From Morchella semilibera (lineage: Eukaryota; Ascomycota; Pezizomycetes; Pezizales; Morchellaceae): a stretch of 64,000 bases of DNA. Both the position numbers and the translations under genes were made by a program. Location of the stretch: contig WBVU01000005.1 of assembly GCA_009192285.1 (NCBI GenBank), positions 1 through 64,000 on the forward strand, in the 5' to 3' direction. This document shows, one piece after another, positions 10,588 through 22,451 of this stretch (the stretch's first letter is position 1; each line of letters opens with the position of its first letter). Under the pieces are notes generated by a model. The model saw only the letters and a program-made list of their open reading frames with translations. It did not search any database and had not been told where the DNA came from.

Positions 10588-11238
10588 TAGTCCATACAAA
10601 TTAAGCGAGCCCACCACCACCACCACTGCTTACACGGTAATGTCCCAGCGTGCCCAAGGGTACTGGAGGGAAGCATTTTTAGTAGTATGGTTGGGATTGG
10701 TAATAAGGATCAAGTATCTGATTGACGGTCAGTCCGAATGGCAACGAGACACTTAAAACCCTTCTAGTAACCGTGATATGGTGCGGCGCGTCTTAAACGT
10801 GACATGCCAGTATCTCAGTTGGAACAACCTTGGCCACTCTGGTTGCTTATGAACCATAAGAGCCTTAGATTCCAGCTAGTCTATGGCTGGAACTGAATCT
10901 TGGCTGCAATCCTGTGATGTAGGGGTACAATAATAGGTAAATGCCATCCTTTATAACATTTCAACCGGACACAATATCAAAAATCTAACATAGAAAGGTC
11001 TTCGCATTAGCTATATGCACAACCCCCTGTGTTTGAGACGGGCGGCCCGGGCCTCTGTTAGGCGGGCCGGGCCGGGCCCAGTGGTTTTGAGGCCTGTTCC
11101 GGGCCAGGCCTTATGCTCCTCCAGGCCCGCGCCACTTGACATCAAGAGTGAGCCATACAAGATTTCCAACCAAGGATCTCATCCTGCTTCAACCATCTAC
11201 AATACTCAACCATCACCAAATACTAGATTAGAAAGACA

Positions 11239-13864
11239 ATGGAGGAAGATCCCAACCATGAATATTGTGTTATTAGTCCAGCTCAAGATGCCCCCTCATC
11301 CACCAACAAGAAGCGCACGCCACCACAGGCATCTTGGGTTTGGGGTACAGAGGAAGAACCAAATAGGATTAAGGTTTTAGTTGATGGCGTTAGGTATATT
11401 TCCCCATCCAATAATGCGGGAACTCAGTCTAATCTTTCCGCTTCTACTAGTTACTGGCAGTGTACAAGATTTCAGAAGAGATATTTACACTCACATGGTA
11501 CAAAGCATCCGGGAGAGCACCTTGTTAAGAAACATAAGTTAGAGGAACCAGAAGAAAGCAAAGTAAAGCGTTTAAAGCAGAGTGTAAACACAATAGAAGC
11601 CACAATTGATAGGCTTCGTTCCAGGAGTATAAGACAGCGGGAGGAATCAGAGAGGCATCAGGAAGAGGTGGAGAGACAGAAGGAGATGCTTTGTCTACTA
11701 ATTGATGAACAGGTGCTCAAATCTATATGGGTTAGTGATTAATTTCTTTGTATCCGCTAGCTGCTAACTGTTGTTAACAGATTGATTTGATTATAAAGCG
11801 TGATTTACCTTATGAGTATCCTACATGGCCGGAAATCCATACTCTTTTTCAACTTATATGTTCGGATGCAGCATCAGTTCTTCCTCAAGCTGCACAAGGA
11901 CGCCAATGGGCCAGCCCGGGCTGGAAAATAGGGTCGGCCTGGCCTGGCCCAAGCCAAATAGCCCCGGCTAGGCCCGGGCCAAACATTTATAGCCCAAGCT
12001 CCCACAAATACAGGTATTCATCACAATTCGAACCAATTTTCTTGAGATCAATGTAGGTAGGATCGAAAATGCTGCAATTCAATCTGCCTTTTATAGTATG
12101 AAATATACAAACGTTGTTTACCTTGCCTCTCATAGTACAGAATGTTTATATATCGAGGAATAACTGCTAAGATTGTATGAGCACCTTCAAGCCTGGGCCT
12201 GCCCGCTTAGCCCAGGCTAAATATTAGCCTCCGCCTGGCCCAGCCCATCAAATAAAATTTAGGGCCCGGCCTGGCCCGCCCAAAAAGAGCCCAGGCGGCC
12301 CGTCTCAACCCACGGCCCATTGACGTCCTTGAAGCTGCAAGTACAGTAAAGGCATGGGCCATAACTTCATGAGATTTAGGGAAACAGCGGATAAAACCAC
12401 TCCTCCACCCCGCAACTTCCGATACCCACATATCTATGGATCTCCGGATATTTCCAAATAATATGGCATTTCTTGTTGCAGTAGCCCATTTCACAGCCGC
12501 TACTGGAGAGCTTTAGTACCCTTTATTGGCACTTCGCAAGCTTGATGGCCCTCATTCTGGCAAGAACCAAGCCAGTTTATCCTTCAAAATTACTGAGCTG
12601 GACTATGATATTAAAGCGAAGTTGGGCTATTTTATGATCGATAATGCTTCGTCAAATGATTCCATGCTGGAGTGTATAGGGGAGAATCTACGCCAGGCAA
12701 GTATATCATTTGATAATCTGAAACATTGTCTTCGTTGTAATGGGCATGTGATTAATCTTAGTGTTAAGGCATTTTTTTTGATCGAATCAGGATGCTTTCA
12801 ATCATGTTAGAGGGAATGAAGTATCCGTGATTCAAGAGGATATCGAGAGGTGGAGAAAGTTGGGACCACCCGGGAAAGCCCACAATATTGCTATTTTCTC
12901 CCGCCGTACTCCACAAAGATGCGCCAAGTTTAGAGAGTTCAGCGGAGGTTCACTCATCTCAAAAGACAATGACACTTGCTGGAATACATGGGTAGATATG
13001 CTTGAGTCTATGCTAAAGCCAGAAGTGAAGAGGGGAATTCGATACTTAATTAATGGGTCCAATGATTTAGAGAATGATAGACTTACTACGAATGATTGGA
13101 GCTTGTTGGAGAGTGTTCAAAGCATTTTATCTGCATTTTGTACTGCTACAAAAGCCACTGAAGGACGCGAAGTTACCCTCAGCAAAGTTCTACCATCTAT
13201 GGACTACCTTCTTAATACCTATACGGAGGCACTACAATAGGCTGAAACAACTGGCAACGTTCCCTTGGCCTCTATGATCCCAATTGGTTGGGCCAAATTA
13301 GACCACTACTATGCCGCCAGCAGTCAAGCTCCTATATATATCGCTGCAGTAGTACTAAATCCCCGTCTAAATGGAATTATTCGGAGGCTAGAATGGAATT
13401 ATTTGGAGGCTAGATGCAAACCACAGTTGGGCCGGGCACCTAAGGCATACTGGTTTGCACACAAACAGACAGTTCCTATTACGGTATCGCAACCCGACCT
13501 TTCAATCGTACTAGAGGACAATAACCCCTTCAATAGTTGGCTAGATTTAGAGGAGTTGGAGCCCAAACAGCGAAGCCTACCGAGGGCATCTAGATCAGAA
13601 GACGAATACGAAAAGTATTGTAGAGACAGCAGTCCTGACCGCTCTGTAAGGAACTCCCTTCAATGGTGGCTTGATCCACAGCAACAACATGCTTATCCGG
13701 TACTGTCTCGCTGGGCAATCAACATACACTCAGTGCCAGCTATGTCATCTGAGGCGGAGAGGGTCTTTTCTGGGGCTAAAAAGACTATCTCTGACTCAAG
13801 ATACAATCTGGGTGCAGATGGAATCGAAGCAACTCAATGCCTTAAGTCCTGGGGGGAGATCTAG
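11239..13864 (+). pseudogene. hAT transposase, broken
   Basis: Exon 1 (11239-11712) holds a Cys/His stretch YWQCTRFQKRYLHSHGTKHP like a BED finger, then coiled coil. An intron (11713-11780, branch GCTAAC) leads to IIKRDLPYEYPTWPEIHTLF. The frame is cut by the nested element at 11895. Beyond it come HISMDLRIFPNN (first Asp), HSGKNQASL, YFMIDNASSND (second Asp), a long helical insert, and the dimerisation tail MSSEAERVFSGAKKTISDSR up to LKSW at 13864. Stops (after 12370 and 12510) and frame changes (about 12800 and 13240) make it non-functional. The order of parts matches hAT transposases. No host gene role is suggested. Confidence 0.9.
11895..12331. mobile_element. nested non-autonomous hAT element (437 bp)
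   Basis: TIRs CAAGGACG(C/T)CAATGGGC at both ends, followed inward by GGCCCGGGC-rich DNA. It is flanked by a perfect 8-bp duplication AAGCTGCA at 11887-11894 and 12332-12339, the hAT hallmark. It interrupts the transposase of a related hAT element, so it is younger than its host. Confidence 0.95.
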
Positions 13865-14229
13865 GGAATGATATGGTGCAAGAGAGTTGTATCTTATTTG
13901 CTTTTCCTATAGCGCATTAATAGTTATCTCCCTCATAGTTACCATAATACACTACAACTTATCTGGATCGTTCTTTATGAATATCATTGTAAGCCCGTCA
14001 ATACGCCTAGAAGCCCGGGCCAAATAAGGTGGGCTAGGCCTCCGTTCAAAATTGCCAGGCCGGGCCGGGCAGGAGTTATATTTTCGCCCGGGCTCGCCCA
14101 TCCCCGTCCTTGACTGTCACGCGTGTTGGAAACCACAACCCGGACCTATTGGGCGTTAGATTCATCACGTTGCCATAAAGGGTTTAAGTGTCTTGGGTTG
14201 TAATATGGACTGACAATCTATTAGATATT

Positions 14230-14374
14230 AATTTGTCTACATAAGCTAAGGAGAACCCCAATCAAGTCCGCGCTAAAGCACGACCTCAAGCCCCTCAAAC
14301 TGCCATCCCTTGGTATCAAGACGACGCCTCTTGGTCAAAAGACGGACCTGCTGCGCCGGGGCAAGGGGCTACAG
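14230..14374 (+). pseudogene. possible exon relic with SAP-like motif
   Basis: An open stretch ending at CAG|GTAAGG (14374/14375) encodes LKLPSLGIKTTPLGQKTDLL, resembling the helix-turn-helix SAP DNA-binding motif (leucines, a central glycine, GxKxDLL). No matching exons were found on either side. Too short to be certain. Confidence 0.25.
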
Positions 14375-14399
14375 GTAAGGAATTGTTTTGGTGCGTCTA

Positions 14400-15471
14400 G
14401 TGTGCCTGCTGCACCTGGGCGCATCAAGGCGTGACCAATTTTTTTGCTGATGCAAGGGAAGGATAGGAGGGGTCCTTCCTATTTTCTCCTGATTTATCCT
14501 AGTTTAAAGACAACTAATAGTACAATGTGTCCTTTTCCCATCAATTATTGTATTCTTTTCCACTTCTCTTAGTTTTTCTCCCGTACGACAGCGGGAGTCG
14601 GAGGGATGTTGGTAGGGTATATTAATTACTTAAACAAAGATTTCTCTCGCACTTGGTGTGTTATAGGCTACAGCCTATGAATCGATTATGTAGAGTACTG
14701 AAATACAATAGTTGGGGTACTGACTAAGCTCGACACATTAAAGTAGGTACTGAGCAGCCGGAAGCCTTAGGCCCAGCGAAAGGCCCCGTAAATTGGGGGA
14801 TGTGAAAGGTCCAGCTGGGAACAGAACTGGACCAAAACTAATGCAGGTTGATGAATGTTGCTAGGTGTGCACGAGGTCAGACCCTTACGCCAGCCTCGCA
14901 CCCTGGTGCTCGGTTGGGGGTAGCTAAATTTTAATTTGACCACCGCCGTGGTCGCAGGCGGCCTGCCGGTAGGTCATATCCCATGTTTACCACTACACTA
15001 CGTTGTGATTATTTGGATAGCAAGAAATGCTATCGAGAACCAGCTAGTGACGCATGTGCATATGCACTACAAACCTCAATTACGGGCACGGACCCACCTC
15101 TACACATCAGAAATGAGTAACTTAGTCATGAGCGTTATCCAGACAGTAACAGTCAATCCCAAATGCTGAACATTCCCTCGATGGATATCCACAGTGAGGA
15201 GCGCCCGCCCAGGGGTATCGTTCTTGCTCAGAACATCTTTTTACAGAACTATAGTATAAGATATAGTATACGTATAAAGAGACCTCAAAGCTGCTGCGGC
15301 GGCACCTACACCACAAACTGCCCTGAAAATGGATAAACGTAGTTTTATTGCGTAAGAGTTAATTTGAGTAATAAAGAAATGACGGAGACAGGCAATAGAA
15401 GCTTTGAAAACCAGAAAACAAGTTTCAAGAGAGAACCAGCCAAATCCGACACCAACAGAGAAGATTCACAT
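14400..15471. other. intergenic, no gene seen
   Basis: No supported frame. The last part is the 3' flank of the minus-strand gene ending at 15472. Confidence 0.4.
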
Positions 15472-16162
15472 CTATCTAAAAGCGTAATTCCTAGAGACAT
15501 AAAACTCAAGCCTGTGCGTCCACCCCTCGTCCCCAGTTCCAGTACCTATGTGCCGCCCTAACTCGAACTTACCCCGCAGAGGGCCTCCAATACTACCAAA
15601 AGAGACCATCATTCTCCCCGGGCCCGGTTGGTCCCAAACGAAAAATTTGAACTTCTGGGTCCAGCCGGTCAGAGCAGAATCCCAAGAAGCCCAGATCCTG
15701 GCAGGCGGACTATCTGCTAAGTGGATATATAGCTGACGCATTTGCTGACCTTGGAGGATATTCTGCGGAACGCCAATCGTGAACCGGTTGACCCACCCAC
15801 TGGGTTCCAAGGATTTCCAAGAAACCATATCGCGGCGTGGCTTTGGGTACCCGCCGATAACAAGCGTTCTATAGGGCTGCTACCGTCCAGTGTTAGTAAT
15901 CAACATGGGAATAAGGGTGCAGGGCTAGTACATGAGTACTACGTACCATCATAGGTTCAATGCTTTCCATCGCCTCTAGCGTGATATCCACTACTGGGTA
16001 GTTGCCCATGTCCGTGGATGATTCCAGTTCCTGGGTTGTGCCTTGGCTTGTGATTTCATCAGCCAGAGGCGCGAAATCTTCCTCCTCTGTGTGGGTGGTA
16101 ATGCTCGTGACAGTATCTTCCCCCGAGGCCGTACCTCCACCAGCGCTTTCTGTGCTTGACAT
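15472..16162 (-). CDS. two-exon gene, 206-aa protein of unknown function
   Basis: Exon 1 is 16162-15947 (72 aa) and exon 2 is 15876-15472 (134 aa plus stop). The 70-bp intron starts GTACGT, has a clear ATTACTAAC branch site and ends GTAGCAG; the frame is kept. The N-terminal third is acidic and Ser/Thr/Glu-rich (EEEDFAPLADE), probably disordered. The C-terminal part is rich in Trp, Phe, Tyr and Gly (ARIWASWDSALTGWTQKFKF, FELGRHIGTGTGDEGWTHRL) and alternates in a way suggesting a beta fold. No signal peptide, membrane segment or known catalytic motif. I do not recognise the family. The clean splice signals and uninterrupted frame argue that it is real. Confidence 0.7.
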
Positions 16163-16776
16163 CTTCTAGGAGTTTGATCTCTGTGAACAGGTCAGGAGAG
16201 TAGCAGGTAGGACACAAGTGGGACAGTGGGAAGAGCACCCACCTTCGTGTAGTGACTCGACAGTAGACTTCTATCTTAACAAACCGTAACTTTTAGGACT
16301 ACCAAGGGGGTGTCCAACTTGCTATAAGGTGGATGTAAACGCTGGACAAACCTCTAGAGGGGGGGCTGGCAACCGACCCCTCTATTTAAGCGGGGAAGAT
16401 TCGGATCCAATGCCCTGGTGTGGTGCGAGAGGGCTTGCTACGTTGTCAACCAGCTCACACTAGTTCAGGGTGATCTCCCATTATTGCGATTTGCAGGTCG
16501 GTGTCTTAGACATAAAGATAGGTGTTGGATATGTTCCCATTTACGAGGTGCTTCACCAAATGAAAGCCCTACACCAACACGGGCACAGTATCCAGGATGG
16601 CCCCTTCTGTCTCCCTCGACAGCTGCCCTAGAAATCGCAATAGCTGCGATAGTCGGAGTCAAGGCTCTTTAGTGTTCTCTTCCCGGAGCCAGCGAAATAG
16701 TTGGTTGAGGTGATGTGTATGTAGCATGTTACACAAGGTTGTCAATGTCACCCCCATTACAATGCAGCGCGTTCTA

Positions 16777-16907
16777 TCGCCGGTAGGCTGAAACATGCTC
16801 AGAATCTGGTGCAGTGCATATTATACGAACCAGGCTGACTTGCTATAAAGGGTTTTTTTGGCGCAATGTTGCACCAGATTCTGAGCATGTCTCGGCCTGC
16901 GAGGCGA
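16777..16907. mobile_element. foldback MITE, TA target duplication
   Basis: Left arm TCGCCGGTAGGCTGAAACAT and the inverted right arm share ATGCTCAGAATCTGGTGCA perfectly. TA flanks at 16775-16776 and 16908-16909. Confidence 0.85.
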
Positions 16908-16910
16908 TAG

Positions 16911-18267
16911 CCTATTGGAGGAGCATAATCAAGTGCGGGGTAGCACCTACCTAAGAGTAAGGCTTTGTGACTACAATGCCCAGTTTGTCATAAAACCTCG
17001 ATAGGTGAGCCTAAACCAAAAATACGTGCATGTCTAACCTTTCCGAACTGAACTGGGCCTGCATACGATTTACATATTCAGAAACACGAGTAGACTGCCA
17101 GTCCGAATAGCAGCGAAACCAAAACAAACCCTTCACGGAAAGCACCGCAACCTCACATCCACAGTTTACAGCGATGGGGAAAATTAATATTAATGTAGAA
17201 ACAGGGGTCTAGGGACAGGTTTAAGATGACTGCCCCGGCCAATAGGCCCCGTACCATACTTCTTGAATAATTTTCATCATTGTAAGTCAAGCTATGGATA
17301 GATCGAGCCTCAAGTGGTTCTTTTAAACTTTATACAGAAAAGAACCGCCACAAACCAAGACCCACCTAGGCATGCTGCAAAGGCAGATCATCCAAAAACA
17401 GAAACAGAAATAAACAAAGCACGGATAGAAGACCGCCCTCATTGCCAGAGATTATCGTGGTTGTCTATGATCTCAAGGAAATCTTGCAGCGCACACCTGA
17501 TCATCTTGATGCCCCTGCATATGGCCTGTGTCACCTAGAGAGTTCCGCACCTGCAGGCGCATGCAGGTACCTGGGGAATATGGTAGTATCCAGGCCCACA
17601 ACTGACCAAACCTCCCCCATGTAACGTGCGGGTGATATCGTGATCACTATTACTGCAATGGCTATTATCGTCGGTTTTGTGTTTCTGAGCCACCGTAATA
17701 CCGATCACCACACCGCACAAACACCACGATTGCCGACCGAGGCATCCATGCAGCCGCACAGCCACACAAACAAACCCCCACTTCCTCACACAGCGCTTGC
17801 CATCACCACTGACGCCCATGATGTCAAAGTACAGATTAAGACTGTAGCGGTACTTAGGTCAAGGTTTTGTTCACGCCATAGGGAGGCTCTACATGCGATG
17901 TTCCTGGAACCAATGAAATCATGATATAAAAAAAGAAAGAAAAAAAAGTAGTAGTTGAGTGCTTGAGCTAGTTATCAGAGTATGATATCGGCCTTAGCGC
18001 CACTGTTTGACCCTCCTAGACCCCTGGTTGTCGTTCCGCCAGTATCGTCGTTGCTCCAAAGCCAACTAGGTATCTTACTCTAGGTTAGGTTAGATAGACC
18101 TCCGCCCCTACACTTGTATATGTACTCGGGTGTGTACCAAAGTGGTCAGAACTCGACAACGATTGGTTGAGAATGTATGAGTGCGACAGGCTAGGGCCAA
18201 TAAGACATGTCAAGAAAATATATATAAAATATTGTATCTATCAGCACCTTCCGTATATGATATTTTA
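16911..18267. other. intergenic with repeat end, no gene seen
   Basis: A copy of the 10.7-kb TIR end lies near 17093. Frames around 17314-17924 are short and lack recognisable features. Confidence 0.35.
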
Positions 18268-18330
18268 TGGAACAGCAAATGTGTCAAAAGTACTTTTACC
18301 AACGCTAGTAAATTGTGTTGTGGTGGCGGA
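18268..18330. mobile_element. fragment of the 27.8-kb MITE family
   Basis: GTGTCAAAAGTACTTTTACC after TATGGAACAGCAAAT matches the TIR of the element at 27845-28190. Only one end was found. Confidence 0.7.
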
Positions 18331-18404
18331 GGAGTGACCGTCAGGAGTTGGGCACAAAGCGCTCCGGCTATAGGTGTCCCCAGCTATAGTATCCACTACA
18401 ACCA

Positions 18405-18537
18405 CCGCCATTACTCGAAAAATTGGCTATGAATATGAGATCAAAATTGCTATAAGCAGACCTGATCTACGCCCTTCAACCAATCGTGAAGGAGGTAATC
18501 CCTGGCCGGAGATAGCCAATTTTTCGAGTTTTTGCGG
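18405..18537. mobile_element. MITE, CCGC-type ends
   Basis: ACTCGAAAAATTGGCTAT at the left is mirrored by ATAGCCAATTTTTCGAGTTT before TTGCGG and TA at 18538. A shorter relative is at 36914-36993. Confidence 0.8.
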
Positions 18538-18851
18538 TACGCCCCCGCCTAACGCCGTGCCGGATACGGCACGGAACGACCGCAAGGAGGCCACACCCAC
18601 TCTAAACACCCCTCCCCTAGCCCTCGTCGCAACCTATGACACCTCAGCATGCCGTCCCAAAATTGGTACAATTAATCCACAATGTCACTCGTGCCAAGAC
18701 CCGCCGTACCATCAAGTCGGGCTGCTGTGGGTTAGTGCAGGAAGTTCAGGTCGGTGCCGGCTTGTGCTGTTGTGCTTCTGTGATAGCCGGCCCGAACCGG
18801 TCTCTGCTGCTTTGCTGTGGTTGCGGGGCTATGTGTGGTTTGGAGGAGATA

Positions 18852-19052
18852 TGGCGGATCTACTCATAGAGGGTGAGTGCGAGCACTCCCACCCCCAAAA
18901 ATGCTATTGGCTGATGGCCACTAAATCCAAGTGTGGCAACCAAGAAAGGACCCGTAGTTCCTTAGTAGTTTAACACTATTACAGGCCCCCAACCAATGAT
19001 ATTTTCAGGGTGGATATGTACTCCCACTCACCCTCTATGAGTAGATCCGCCA
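18852..19052. mobile_element. 201-bp MITE with perfect 28-bp TIRs
   Basis: TGGCGGATCTACTCATAGAG and eight further bases are repeated exactly in inverse at the right end. TA flanks at 18850-18851 and 19053-19054. The perfect arms suggest a young insertion. Confidence 0.9.
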
Positions 19053-19245
19053 TAGATGGAAGTTTGTTTGCGGATGTTAGTTGCGTGGTAGACGAGTACA
19101 ATCGGCTATCTGTTTTATGGTATGATCGAGCTGAATACTCGCGTAGAAACTACCTAATTCCGCACAAGGTGGTGCCCACTCAGAGTGCGGGTGTACGGAA
19201 TCTAAAAGTGACTACCCACTTGTAGAGTAGTGTGGGGTGCATGTA

Positions 19246-19696
19246 GTCTCGTGCCCATCGCCTATTTTGGTGTGGTTAGTATATCTGTATTTATTACTCC
19301 ACACCAGTAGGGTCTGGAGCATTATCTTCCGGCATTCTTCGGAAAAAGTCCGAAATATGATGCCAGAGTGCGAAATGAGTCCGAAATATGATACCGGAGT
19401 CGAAATGTGATACCGGAGTGCGAAATGAGCCCGAAATGTGATATAAAAGTCCAGATTGTGATATAAAAGTGCGAATTGTGATATCGGGGTCAGAATTGTG
19501 ATATCGGGGTCAGGATAAACCTTAATTCTCCGGCCAGAGACTAAAAAAACTTTATTTTTTGTATGTAAAAAAGCTCCGGCAGCCCTAGTTTCCCGAAAAA
19601 GGACTGGGTAACAAACTTTTTTGGGTAAGCACACCAGACCCTTCCGGTATTGAACAATAAATAATAATAAATATCGATGGGGTCTGGGGACGAGAC
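19246..19696. mobile_element. TIR repeat carrying a 20-bp degenerate satellite
   Basis: Ends GTCTCGTGCCCA and TGGGGACGAGAC, flanked by TA. The interior (about 19340-19510) is a run of units like GTGATATCGGGGTCAGAATT. The same satellite motif recurs at about 41925-42035 and 56130-56215, and a shorter relative of the element at 30014-30320. Confidence 0.65.
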
Positions 19697-20447
19697 TAGG
19701 GTGCATGTATGTTCCGGAGTATGCTTGTGCTTCAGCTGGGGTAGATCGCGCAGTGTCAACTTAGAGCTGAAGCCCGTCGTTGGTTTAATTAGAACATCAA
19801 GGATGGTATCGGCGCTCCAATTCCTCCATCATTCAGAGCTGAACCCATCTGCGCAATGACGGAACGTTCTCACTCTAGATGATCTATATGGCGATGATCA
19901 TCTCTTTTGTTAGTAGGTGAGCCAAGATATGGGGCCATCGCAGCAACTGTGAGACCTAACCAATAAAGCAATTTGTTACCAATTACTCTTTCTCTATCCT
20001 CTCAAAAGCCGACCGTCAAGAGCCACCCACCGATTGTAGCACCTACTTCTTACTTAATATCCCTTGGCCGTAGTTTTAACTATTATTTCTTTGCGTAAAT
20101 TCTATACACAAAAGTAATGCACACTCGATGACTTATCAACCACTAGATCGTGACATGCCAGATAAGGTTATTTCCAGGCTAATATGAGCAATACTATGTC
20201 TCAAAAATACCAAAAACACCTAAAACATTTAGAGAAGGTAGTTCTGGTTGTTTGTCTCATGGGAGGACCCAATCCGTTCTAGACCCAACTGTTCTGCAGA
20301 AAGCCAAAGTGGTTTCCGGAGCAGCTAAGCGGCCGGAAACAGCTGACAAAAACCAATCCACCGTTCCAGTCTAGAGAGTATTCAAGATTTCCACCGCTTT
20401 ATCAAATACAAATACAAGACGGCGTACTCTACGTTTGAAATCGGAAC

Positions 20448-20472
20448 CATTAGGGTTAGGGCTAGGGTTGGG
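20448..20472. repeat. interstitial telomere-like repeat
   Basis: Degenerate TTAGGG units (TTAGGGTTAGGGCTAGGGTT) immediately before the micro-retroposon at 20480. Confidence 0.85.
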
Positions 20473-20479
20473 TTCGTGC

Positions 20480-20509
20480 TTTTTTTTTTTGTTTACTTCA
20501 TTAATTACA
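20480..20509 (-). mobile_element. micro-retroposon, 20-bp core plus poly(A)
   Basis: On the minus strand it reads ATGTAATTAATGAAGTAAAC followed by 11 A. The core equals those at 44860-44889 and 48995-49023. No convincing target duplication here. Confidence 0.6.
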
Positions 20510-20690
20510 TCCAGCTTTTAGGCTATGATAATGACCCTCTCCCCTCTGGAGAGTGTCTGTATTCCTCCCTTGGGGTGTTTAAAATCCGTATCCCAAACGC
20601 ATAACGGAAGAAGTAGATATTCTTGTAATGACCAAGATTATCGTGGGTTCTACAGCGTGGGGAAATTACCTAAATGACTAATACACAAGA

Positions 20691-21687
20691 TCAGTAGTTA
20701 TAACCTTGGCCTGGGAAGTGTTTTCTGTCGTGATCAACCTTCAGCTGTGTAAACTCATAATCTTTGTATAAAATCATAGCATCTTGATCGAGTGGAGTTC
20801 TCGCGGACTCCCCCACGGCGAGAAATGCACCAACCGATGCGTGACCCATACTACTGTTACCCGTAATTGCATCGCATAAAACAAAGTGATATAACATGTC
20901 GTATATTCGGATAAGCGGACGTTTGCGCTGGCTAACCCATACTAGATTGCAATAAGGAGGTCCATAAAAAGTCATAATAGAGAAATAATAATAACACCCC
21001 CTCATCCGACGCATCTCCTCCGCTCCAGTATACAACTCAATGCAGATATGTCCACGCTGGCCTCGGAAGCCCCTCCATATTATCATGTATAGCCCTATCC
21101 CCATATGTCGTCAAATAATCTACCGCATCCCTGAAATCCACCATCTGCACATCCCCAAAATCTTTCGGATCCATGCTCAACCCTACATGCCTCATCACCA
21201 GTATAGAGTCCCCCCACCGGTGATACGCTTTCCCGCCCGTAACAGCCATAACACACTCATTGATCCCAGATCCGTCGATCATGAATTCATCGTTATAGTA
21301 TATCTCTAGCTTGTCATCCCTCCACCGCTTCCTGAGCCCATTCGCCGGGAGACTCATTGATCGTGCGACGAAGAACTTGACCTCTGGGCACTTTGGTGAC
21401 CGCCAGTGTGAGCCATCATCTTCGTCGTATTGGAGTGGACAGGCAACCCAGAGGAAACGTGGGGTGGTGGACTTCTCAGGGAAGAGGATGCCAAGGAAGT
21501 GATCGGGTGTTGGGCGGGTCTGGAAGTTTAAGTAGGTGGGGCAGAGGATCTTGTGGACTGACCAGTCAGCCTTTTGGCATGGCTTGGAACAGTAGGTCAT
21601 GTTCTTGCAGGATGCGCAACGGGTGGTGGTTGGGGTAGCGCACATTGCGCATTGATTCTTCGGGTCTGTGGGCGTAGTGGTGGGCAT
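20691..21687 (-). CDS. MYND zinc-finger protein gene with one frameshift
   Basis: From ATG 21687 the frame encodes an N-terminal MYND finger: CAMCATPTTTRCASCKNMTY, then C..CQKADW..HK..C, with the full C4-C2HC pattern at residues about 13-49. A domain with no name I know follows. The first frame stops at 21037. An overlapping frame continues from about 21070 to 20691 (HICIELYTGAEEMRRMRGCY onward). No intron boundary fits the junction near 21050-21065, so a one-base change or sequencing error is likely. MYND fingers bind proline-rich partners in transcription and methyltransferase proteins; no SET domain is visible. Joined length would be about 330 aa. Host gene, possibly a recent pseudogene. 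Confidence 0.75.
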
Positions 21688-21689
21688 CG

Positions 21690-22329
21690 TGGAGTAAGAC
21701 CTGGAGTATTGAGGGGTGGGGGTGGGGGTGGGTTCGGAGTTGAGAGGGCCTTTAGTTTGATGAGGGAAGATATAGCAGGGGAGGGCTATTTACAACGGGT
21801 TGCCTTAATCTTGGGTGCCTTAAATGCTGTTACACACAGAACGCGATAGCCGTGGCGAGGAATATTAACAGAACAAATATTCACATTGGCAAGACAGCCC
21901 GTCTGATTTGCTGGGGGGTGCCTTTTGCGGTGTCTCGGCGGTTTGGGGGGCGTGGTGTTTGGGGAAATAAATTAGTGTTCCTATGGTGCTACGGGCCTTT
22001 TTTTTCTCTTCATGATTTCATTCGTTTCTAGGTACAAGAATGTTGCGTGCAGGGACTCCCTATGGCATAAACAAAACCTAACCCCTAACAACTAACATAG
22101 GAAGCCGCCAGGAAAACAAACAAACACAAATATTAAGAGAGCAGCGAATCCGTCACGTAGGAACAAAGGAAGGAGAGAGAGAAGTAATACTATCCAAAGC
22201 AGCTTCATCCGAACTTAAAGAAGAGAGAGATGACAGCGACGTAAGAGACGATGAGGAAGAGAGCGAATAAAGTGGGCATTTGGGAACTTGATTCTTCAGA
22301 GGGAACCCCCTTCCCGTATTAGTGATGTA
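21690..22329. other. upstream of MYND gene, no further gene seen
   Basis: Holds the presumed MYND promoter on the minus strand. A short CCTAACCCCTAAC block lies at 22078-22090. Confidence 0.4.
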
Positions 22330-22451
22330 CCCGCTATCGACCATAAGAACCTGAAAACGCAGGCGCCAACATTTGTATGGCCAAGATTCTCCATACAAAT
22401 TACCCCTGTCTTTGTCACTTGCATTTTCAGTTTCTTATGGTGGATAGCCAG
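22330..22451. mobile_element. MITE, CGCTATC(C/G)ACCAT ends
   Basis: CCCGCTATCGACCATAAGAA pairs with the inverse before TA at 22452. Same family as 46555-46697: both share TIRs, GAACCTGAAAA and an internal CATACAAAT. It lies at the 3' end of the LINE fragment and supplies its last codons. Confidence 0.85.

Larger units (their letters stand above)
11011..14112 (+). mobile_element. decayed hAT transposon with GC-rich ends
   Basis: The right end reads in reverse CAAGGACGGGGATGGGCGAG and is rich in GGCCCGGGC blocks. The left end, near 11011-11100, matches the terminal region of the nested element (TGAGACGGGC, GCCGGGCCGGGCCC) but its last bases have drifted. It contains a broken hAT transposase and a nested element. 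No target duplication is now visible, in keeping with age. Confidence 0.75.
10725..14218. mobile_element. outer TIR element interrupted by hAT
   Basis: GGTCAGTCCGAATGGCAACG near 10728 and the imperfect inverse near 14165-14215 (GTTGCCATAAAGGGTTTAAG, GGACTGAC) form TIRs of about 50 bp. The hAT element fills most of the interior. A third copy of this end occurs near 17093 (GCCAGTCCGAATAGCAGCGA). Superfamily unknown. Confidence 0.5.
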
